Position numbers and translations under genes: made by a program. A stretch of DNA of 64,000 bases, taken from Adineta steineri (lineage: Eukaryota > Rotifera > Eurotatoria > Adinetida > Adinetidae). Of this stretch, positions 57,153-64,000 are shown in pieces; the first letter of the stretch is position 1; each line of letters starts with the position of its first letter. The notes below the pieces were generated by a model. It ran no database searches, was not told the DNA's origin, and was given only the letters and a program-made list of their open reading frames with translations. The DNA lies in the NCBI GenBank assembly GCA_905250115.1, contig CAJNOI010000017.1, positions 572,685 to 636,684 on the forward strand, in the 5' to 3' direction.

Positions 57153-59016
57153 ATGTCTCGTTTTGAGGATCTCTCAGGTGAAATACTAATGGCCATCTTT
57201 GAATATATGAACGTTGAAGATGTATGGACAATATTTTTCAATATGAATTCAAGATTTAATTCACTTGTATTTGATTCACGTCTTCGATTAACAGCCGATG
57301 TATCAAAAATCGATAAATCAAATTTTGATAATTTTTGTTTATCATTAATAAATACGAATTTTAGCAATATATTTACATTAATTCTTTCAAATAATTATTA
57401 TCGTTATCCACAAATTCGTTCATTTCTATCACAAACGAACTTTACTGTTTTTCAATCATTACATGCAATAACATTAATCGATATAAATCATGATGAATTA
57501 ATCGAAGTAACAAAACAAATGAAAGAATTACCATATTTAAATTATTTTCATGTTAATACACATGAAATTTTTTATGATAAAGAATTAGCGAATATAACAC
57601 GTGCATTACTTGATCAATCAAATATACGTGTGTCTATACTTTGTCTACATGAAGTAAATATAAGATATACTAAAGATCGATAAGACAAGAGTATAGTTTT
57701 TCGAGGATCTTATGTCTTATCGCCAATTTTAGCCATTGGCTTTACAATCTAACTAGCTTTGTTAGATCTAAGTGTTGTCATCGAGATCGCACTTCGAGAA
57801 GGTATTACACTCTAATACATCCAGGACAGCATTATGATCGGATCATAACAGAGGACATTTCATTCTAGTTCAATAATATGTGTTCTCTATAAAGTTGGCG
57901 AAATGCTGAATCGGCGAAGAGATTTTACCCCTTTTTCGAGAAAGAAAGCCATTAGATTTTATCAGTATCATTTGAATAATTTTTTGTTCTTTTTTATAAG
58001 AGAAATGTACTTATGCTTCCACTACCCAAGCAGACAAGAATTTGGAGAAACGCGTTTAAACGCTCAATCGAGAACCGCGATTGTATCGCATTCACGTTCG
58101 AGAAAGAAACGCCGTTTTATCGGTTTTTGGCGGGGTTTTCCATACAATTTCTAGTTTTTAAGCGTTAGAATGCACTGCTTCCAGATTGCAGAAAACTACA
58201 AAAATAAAGGCACGTTTTAACGCCAAAAATCGATAAAACGACGTTTTTTTTCGAGCGTGAATAAGATACAATCGCAGTTCCCGATTGAGCGTTTCTCCAA
58301 AATTCTTGTCTACTGGAGTACTGCCATGAATTAAGTCATATGCTGTTATTTCTGCCAGGTTTAGGATAGTTGCGCGCGAATTTTGATCTCCACACCCACA
58401 CCCTATATTTAATTATTGATATTCTTATTTAATTCTATAGAAACTTCAATGGCTTGAAACTGAAAGTATATCATCATGTAATGCTGAAGTTCTTTCTTTG
58501 GATTTCATTAATGCTGATCGTTTATTTTCTCTTTTACCAAACTGTCCACGTCTTCGTTCACTTTCTCTTACACTTGATCCTCGTACAAGTTTACCTAAAA
58601 TACCAGAAGAAACTCTTTCACCTACATTGATATTAAATACATTTGCTCAAATAACATATCTTCGTTTATGTTTTCGTCCATTTGATCCATCTATTCTTGA
58701 TCGTTTATTAAATTCTGTACCGTCCGTAAGACGATTCTCATTGGAAACTCTTGTTTATAATACTGATTATATACGTTCACCATATTGGACATTACTTTTA
58801 CAATCACAATTACCATTATTAGAACGTATTCGTTTAATAATACGTGGTTGGTTTGTTTTAAAAACAAGTAATAATATTAATAATGAAAAATTTGATGAAG
58901 CAAGTGTTATTGATAGTTATCGTTATGATCGATATTGGCTTGATCGAGCATATAAACGTAAATTTCATTGTAATGTCGATTCGTATTCCTATACAGCCAT
59001 GCTACAAATTCGATAG
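57153..59016 (+). CDS. F-box/LRR-like protein
   Basis: Two exons: 57153-57653 and 58441-59016, phase 0, 358 aa. The N-terminus (MSRFEDLSGEILMAIFEYMN) is an F-box, followed by bdelloid-type irregular Leu-rich strands (PYLNYFHVNTHE, CPRLRSLSLTLDP, AQITYLRLCFRPFD, LPLLERIRLIIRGW). The family is similar in layout to the minus-strand gene at 44633-45681, so both may belong to one expanded group. The 787-bp intron holds a MITE (58025-58317) and a lone telomere-like arm. If that intron were not removed, a stop would follow at 57681. The role is presumably substrate recognition in an SCF ligase; the target is unknown. Confidence 0.75.
58025..58317. mobile_element. palindromic MITE in F-box gene intron
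   Basis: Inverted arms of about 110 bp: left GCAGACAAGAATTTGGAGAA and CGCTCAATCGAGAACCGCGA, right the complement (TTCTCCAAAATTCTTGTCTAC). Both arms share CGTTTTATCGGTTTTTGGCG-like sequence. No coding content; the target duplication is unclear. Confidence 0.75.
58389..58403. repeat. single telomere-like arm in intron
   Basis: CCACACCCACACCCT near the 3' splice site of the F-box gene intron; no left arm nearby. Confidence 0.5.
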
Positions 59017-59525
59017 ACTGGATTCTCTTCTCGTTTTCGTTTTTCTTTTTTTGTATATTTCTTTTTCTCTTGTTTTCAATCATTTTCATTGTGATAACAT
59101 TTTTGTCCAGATTTTCTTTTCAAATTAAATAGATATTATTTGTTCTTTTTTTTCGAACACAATAAAATCTATTCTCGTTACGTATATTGACCGAAAGGAA
59201 TATTTCGATAAATGAAATAAAGCAATAGATATATATATATATACATGATTAATCGAAGTGTATCTTACAGGTAAAGGTCAATATGTTATATAAAATACGA
59301 TAAGTGCATGTAGTATAAACTAATAATAGAATTAATACATGCAATTTATAAGTTTATCATTTCATATGTACCAAGAAATTATCCTCTTTGTTTCTTTTTA
59401 AAAATAAATAAACAAACAAACAAACATGCATACAAGAACAAAATGAGAGAAAGGAAACAAACTGTTGAAACACCAGATTTGGAAACATAGAAAGAAAGAA
59501 AGAAAAAAAGATCATAGACAGAAAT
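59017..59525. other. convergent 3' flanks
   Basis: Shared 3' region of the F-box and MED26 genes, AT-rich with AATAAA motifs near 59160 and 59400, a short (TA)n near 59230 and AAAC/GAAA runs. No gene seen. Confidence 0.5.
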
Positions 59526-61177
59526 TTACATGTCTAGTATCGGATGTTGTACAATTAGTTCATCAAGTATGAGATCAAATTCAAATGGACAATCAATAAA
59601 CGGTAAAGCAATACAATCCGATGGTTGATTTAGTTTTTCAATTGAAGTTATAGATGAATGTGTTGATTGAATTGGTAGATTTAATTCTTTTGTTTTTTCT
59701 CGTTCATAAACAAAAGCAAGTTGATCAATTGGTACTAATAATAGATCAGGTCTTGCTTCTAATTCTCGAGAATCATGTTCAGCTAATATGCGTCGACGAT
59801 GATCTTCCATAAGATCAGCAATTGTATTATATGATGCACATATAGTTGCAATATCAGATGAAAATGTTGCTAACTGTTCATTAGTTGATAAATCATCATG
59901 TTTTTTTTGACGTTTCGATTTTGATAGAATAGGAATGGTTAATGTTGGTTCAGGAATGATTGTAGATAATGGCCAAGATGTTGTACTTGTCATGGATGAT
60001 GAAGAAGATGTCGATGATAATGGTGAAATAGGTGAACCAGCACTACTCCCATTTTCCCAATTTGTATTTGAAGTTATTAACGATGATGATGGACGTCGAA
60101 TAAGTGGTTTACGTTTTGAAGATGAACCGGGTATATGATTATTATTGCTTGGAGATGTGATTGATGATAATTGTTTTTGAAAATGAGTAGAACTAAATTA
60201 ATCAAAAGAAAAAGAAAATATTTTCTTCAAATACAACAAATTTCTAATATACTAATAGATTTTTATCAGAATAATTATTACAAGGTTAAATATGTAGAAA
60301 ATTTACTAACTTTATATTGGTATTATTGAAATCTTTTCCATTATGTAGAGCGGAATAATCAAGTTTAACTGTTTCATGAAGACTTTCATCGATAATTTTC
60401 TTTTGTAATATTGCATCAACAGTTGATGTTTGTGTGGCTAAAACACTTGGTTCATTCATTTGCATTTCCAATAAAAGTTGTTGAGTTGTTTTTAAACGTG
60501 GTAAACTACTATTCGTTTCAGTTAATATAACTGGTGAAATAGGTGTTTGTAATGGTACAGATGTTTCAATAATATGAGTTTTTTTTCGTTTATTATTCGT
60601 TCCATTAATTGTATGAGAATCTAAATCACGTTTACGTTTTGTTATTGGTGAATTAAATTTAACTTTAAGTATAAGACGAGGTTTTGTATCACCATTTGTT
60701 GGCGGCGTTGATGTAATAGATGTTGAATCGGTTTGTGAAGTATTCAATAAACCTTGCCAAGAACGAAGTAATTTCTTTGCACGTTGAGCTATTTCAATAT
60801 AGATATCGGCATATTTATCTATTTGTTGAAGATTTTTTTTTCTTGCATCAATTTTTTGACGTATGGTATTTATTTCACGACCAAGACGAGTTGACTTTAA
60901 AAAGAGAAAAACGAAGAATTTTTATAGATTAAAAAAAATTAGCAAAAAAATCATAAACGACAAACTTGTAATTGATCTTTTGTTATTTCCATTTTTTCTA
61001 ATTGACAAATAATATCCAATACAACTTCACATTTAGTAACCTAGAGAATATATTTGATTTATGGATAAAGTTTTTGGAATTTAAATGGAAAAAAAAATCT
61101 TTTACATTGTATTCGGCATCGACGGCGCGCAACAAATTATCTTTGAGCGTGTCGAGCGACGACGAATCACTTTGCAT
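59526..61177 (-). CDS. MED26: Mediator complex subunit 26
   Basis: Four exons (61177-61106, 61040-60966, 60894-60311, 60192-59526), 465 aa. The first three exons encode a TFIIS N-terminal (LW) domain: LDTLKDNLLRAVDAEYN, VTKCEVVLDIICQLEKMEI and STRLGREINTIR...IAQRAKKLLRSWQGL. RAKKLLRSWQ is a hallmark of MED26. A long Ser/Thr/Pro-rich region with basic patches (RKRDLDS, NNKRKKTH) follows. The C-terminus (CIALPFIDCPFEFDL) resembles the conserved Mediator-binding end. MED26 links Mediator to TFIID and elongation factors in the nucleus. Splice phases are all consistent. Confidence 0.85.
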
Positions 61178-62995
61178 TGAATATTTTTATTAATTAAAGA
61201 GAAAAAAACATCAAATTGATCATAACAATAAAAAATCTATTCATATCAATGTCTTTTCATTTTGTAAGAATATGAACATGTTACAAAATATGTGAAGAGT
61301 AAAGAAGAAAAAAAAAAGAAAATGAACGATCGATCTACAAACAAGAGACGAGACAATATACATAGGTGTTATGTGCAATAAAACTGAACTCATTTGCTCT
61401 GTTCTGTACTTTCTTTTCTCGGTCGAAGAAAAATCAACGAAATCATTCGTTAAGAGTTACAAACAAATTAAAATCAATGAAAAAACCTCTACAATAGAAT
61501 AAATATGATAGATGTCGGTATTATATTAAGAAATATAATCAGTTTTCTATAATGAAAAATACTTGTATATCGTTGAAATTCTTTATTAAAATACAAAATG
61601 CTCGTATTCGTTGCCTTTCAAAGAAATGCAATAAAATATATTTCGTATAGAAACTTTGAATTGATTACTATCTTAAGGACTTTTTTTGTTTCTTATCTAC
61701 CTTTATTTGTATTGTTTTAAACCTTGTCTATTGTATGTTCGTGTAGTATGACGACTATATGGACAAGTTAATGAGTCAAGAATGAAAAAAAGGCAACTAT
61801 ACAAACTTGTTGTATTTAATGAAGCGTGAAAAGAAACGAAATCAATCCATGTGTAAAAAATTTTTTTCTCATTAAATAAAGTTCAGCAACCATATAAAAT
61901 AAGAATTTTTATACATCAATATGTCTCTTACTTAATAAAATTTTAATATTTTTAATTACTATCTTATTTGAATACATCATATCTAATGAAATAGACTTGA
62001 ATATCATCTAGTTAATATTCCATATAAAACGAAACAACATTGGCAAATAATTTCCTAGTTTTGAATGAATATGGTATGACATATCTTGATAATTTAATAA
62101 AATTTATTATTCTCTTTTTTTGTTGTTTAGATTCGTATACAAACAAAGAATTAGCGATATTATCTCGAATACTTATAACATAACCAACATGAAATTATTA
62201 TCTGCCTACAAATCGAATAATAAATACAGCATTATGAGGAAATGCATACCCAGTGGTTTCTTGTTTCTTACCTAGCACTTATTTTTTAGGATTATAAAAA
62301 CCTCCCTCAAATTCAAAATCGAACGATAATCATCCAAATTCTTATTGAAAATATTTATCAGATGGATTCATGGGTTATACTTTTTCATAGTGAATGTCAG
62401 CACAGTTCATAATCTTATTCAACACATACAGTAAATTGTCGATCATTACAAAACTTTGTAATATTATTTCTGATCATCGCATGCATATATCGTCCGACCT
62501 TTGAGAGAATTGATCCATTTGTCAAATAATTTATATTAGTTCTTCATTAAAACGAATTAGTACATGTACATACCTATCCTAATTGATTACATCTGTCTTC
62601 GATACCTACAATTTAACAATAGTAATATTCTATTTGTATAAGTTATTCAAGAGTGGATTGGTTGTTTAATCGCCAGTTGTTATCTGATACTAACGTCAAT
62701 TTTTTCTAATTTTTTATTCAACTAGTTTTATTTTATATTTAAAATAAAAGTCATCCGATATTGAATTGAATCATCGAGAGAAAAGTGAATGAATAGATTC
62801 TTTATAAATAATCTAAAAACATCTATGTACATGATTGGTCTAGAATTTGCCATGTTTACATTCCATTGTCCTCCTCAATGATTGTTCTCCATGGTACCAC
62901 TAACGTCTTATAAATACTCTATGGTCGTCATAGTTTCCCATTAGTCTATCGAATTTGTTATTTGAAAGTGTATAAGGGTATCAGCTGTCATAAAC
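61178..62995. other. divergent intergenic region
   Basis: 1.8 kb of AT-rich DNA between the divergent MED26 and roadblock genes. No GT hairpin, inverted repeat or RNA gene was noticed. Confidence 0.55.
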
Positions 62996-63431
62996 ATGTC
63001 TTCAACGGTAGTATCGACCCAACAAGCTGAAATCGAAGAAACTATGAAACGAATACAAACTCATAAAGGTGTTCATGGGTTTGTTGTAATGAGTAATGAT
63101 GGTAAAAAAAATAAAATATTAATAATTTCTAAAATATTAATTTTGTTTTGTTAATTATCGTAAAAAGGTAGTTTTGTTCGTTCAACAATTGATAATTCAA
63201 CAACAATGTCACTTACAGGTCTTATTCGAACACTTTCGGATAAAGCAAAAAGTTGTGTAAGAGATTTAGATCCACAAAATGATCTAACATTTTTACGTAT
63301 TCGTACAAAAAAACAAGAAATTCTTGTTGCACCTGGTAAAATAATAATTTATAATTTTATATTTATTTATTTTTCGATATTTAGACAAAGATTATCTAAC
63401 AATTGTTTTACAAGCTAATGAACAACATTAA
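62996..63431 (+). CDS. roadblock/LC7 dynein light chain, copy 1
   Basis: Three exons (62996-63101, 63168-63335, 63385-63431), 106 aa, slightly longer than the usual 96 because of an N-terminal [10 protein letters not shown] extension. Family landmarks are present: [41 protein letters not shown] and [10 protein letters not shown]. The roadblock fold dimerises and binds the dynein intermediate chain in cytoplasmic or axonemal dynein. A second copy follows 128 bp downstream with introns at the same positions, indicating tandem duplication. Confidence 0.88.
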
Positions 63432-63559
63432 ACAATCGTTCGTTTTTACTTTTCTAATGTATTTTGCCTTATTTTGACCGTCCATTTCTAAAAAAAATAA
63501 TATAATTCTAATCTCAAAAAATACGAATGTCTTTTTTTTGTTTGTAGATAATAAATAGA

Positions 63560-64000
63560 ATGACACAGGTTGATTTATTTCAAAATTTTATTTTCATATC
63601 TATTGTTTTATATTCAAGGCAGAAGTTGATGATACATTGAAACGAATTCATGAACATAAAGGTGTACAAGGATATATAATTATAAATAATGATGGTAAGA
63701 ATAAAAAACTATAAATCACTTGCGTACATAAATTTCTATTTAGGTATTCCAATACGTACAACTTTAGATGCCGCAGTAACTCAACAATATGCCGCATTAA
63801 TTCGATCGTTAACTGATAAAGCTCGTTCAGCAATTCGTGAAATTGATCCAACAAATGAACTTGTCTTCTTTCGTATGCGTACGAGAAAACATGAAATATT
63901 AATTGCACCGGGTTTGTGTTTTAGATATAAATTTCTATTCATATTTTGCTATTTATTTTTAGATAAAGAATATACATTAATTGTCTTACAAGCAACAGAT
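63560..64000 (+). CDS. roadblock/LC7 dynein light chain, copy 2 (cut by window edge)
   Basis: Exons 63560-63568 (MTQ), 63619-63694, 63744-63911 and 63963 onward; the end lies outside the window. It reads [51 protein letters not shown] and [10 protein letters not shown], closer than copy 1 to canonical DYNLRB. The tiny 9-bp first exon is inferred from the ATG and splice signals. Otherwise the exon borders coincide with those of copy 1. Confidence 0.85.

Overview
The window looks like nuclear DNA of a bdelloid rotifer (inference, about 0.8). The grounds are AT-rich sequence, many short GT-AG introns (about 50-90 bp), an arginine-ADP-ribosyltransferase/TPR protein and F-box-like proteins of the kind expanded in bdelloids, a membrane-anchored kelch protein, and many short arrays of the hexamer GGGTGT. 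As I recall, TGTGGG, a permutation of that hexamer, is the bdelloid telomere repeat. I cannot decide the genus.

Layout. 1-2.1 kb is gene-free with telomere-like hairpins. 2.1-5.9 kb (+) is a type II membrane kelch protein with a TIR element in its third-exon-side intron. 7.7-8.3 kb is a Tc1/mariner-type MITE with TA duplications. 8.6-11.2 kb (+) is a ten-exon type I membrane protein. 12.3-14.0 kb (-) is an NADPH-oxidase pseudogene. 14.3-15.1 kb (-) is an apolipoprotein-L-like gene. 18.3-18.7 kb (-) is a small secreted protein. 19.1-19.7 kb (-) is a CHK2-like FHA/kinase fragment cut by a dispersed repeat. 19.9-26.7 kb (-) is Fused/STK36. 26.7-36.7 kb is mostly repeats, with a histidine-phosphatase gene (29.6-30.4) and a small Cys-containing ORF (33.6-34.0). 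36.7-37.3 kb (+) is a PAP2/PLPP6-like protein lacking the usual catalytic His, followed by a GH18 fragment. 40.6-41.6 kb (+) is a glycosyltransferase-like type II protein.

From 42 kb onward genes are dense: an SLC46-type transporter (-), an F-box-like protein (-), the ART/TPR gene with an internal stop (-), dymeclin (+), a mitochondrial fission factor homologue (+), CSTF3 (+), an F-box/LRR-like protein (+), MED26 (-), and two tandem roadblock dynein light chains (+), the second running off the edge. No operon-like organisation is seen; neighbours are unrelated housekeeping or lineage-expanded genes.

The most unusual feature is a dispersed family of at least 25 short palindromes. Their arms are (GGGTGT)n-like and their ends share CCATCTTGAGGGTG / CACCCTCAAGATGG. 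They sit in intergenic DNA, in introns and at the broken edges of other repeats. In two places (35.3-36.5 and 46.0-46.6 kb) they are nested: outer telomere-like arms, then long inverted arms, then a central telomere-like hairpin.
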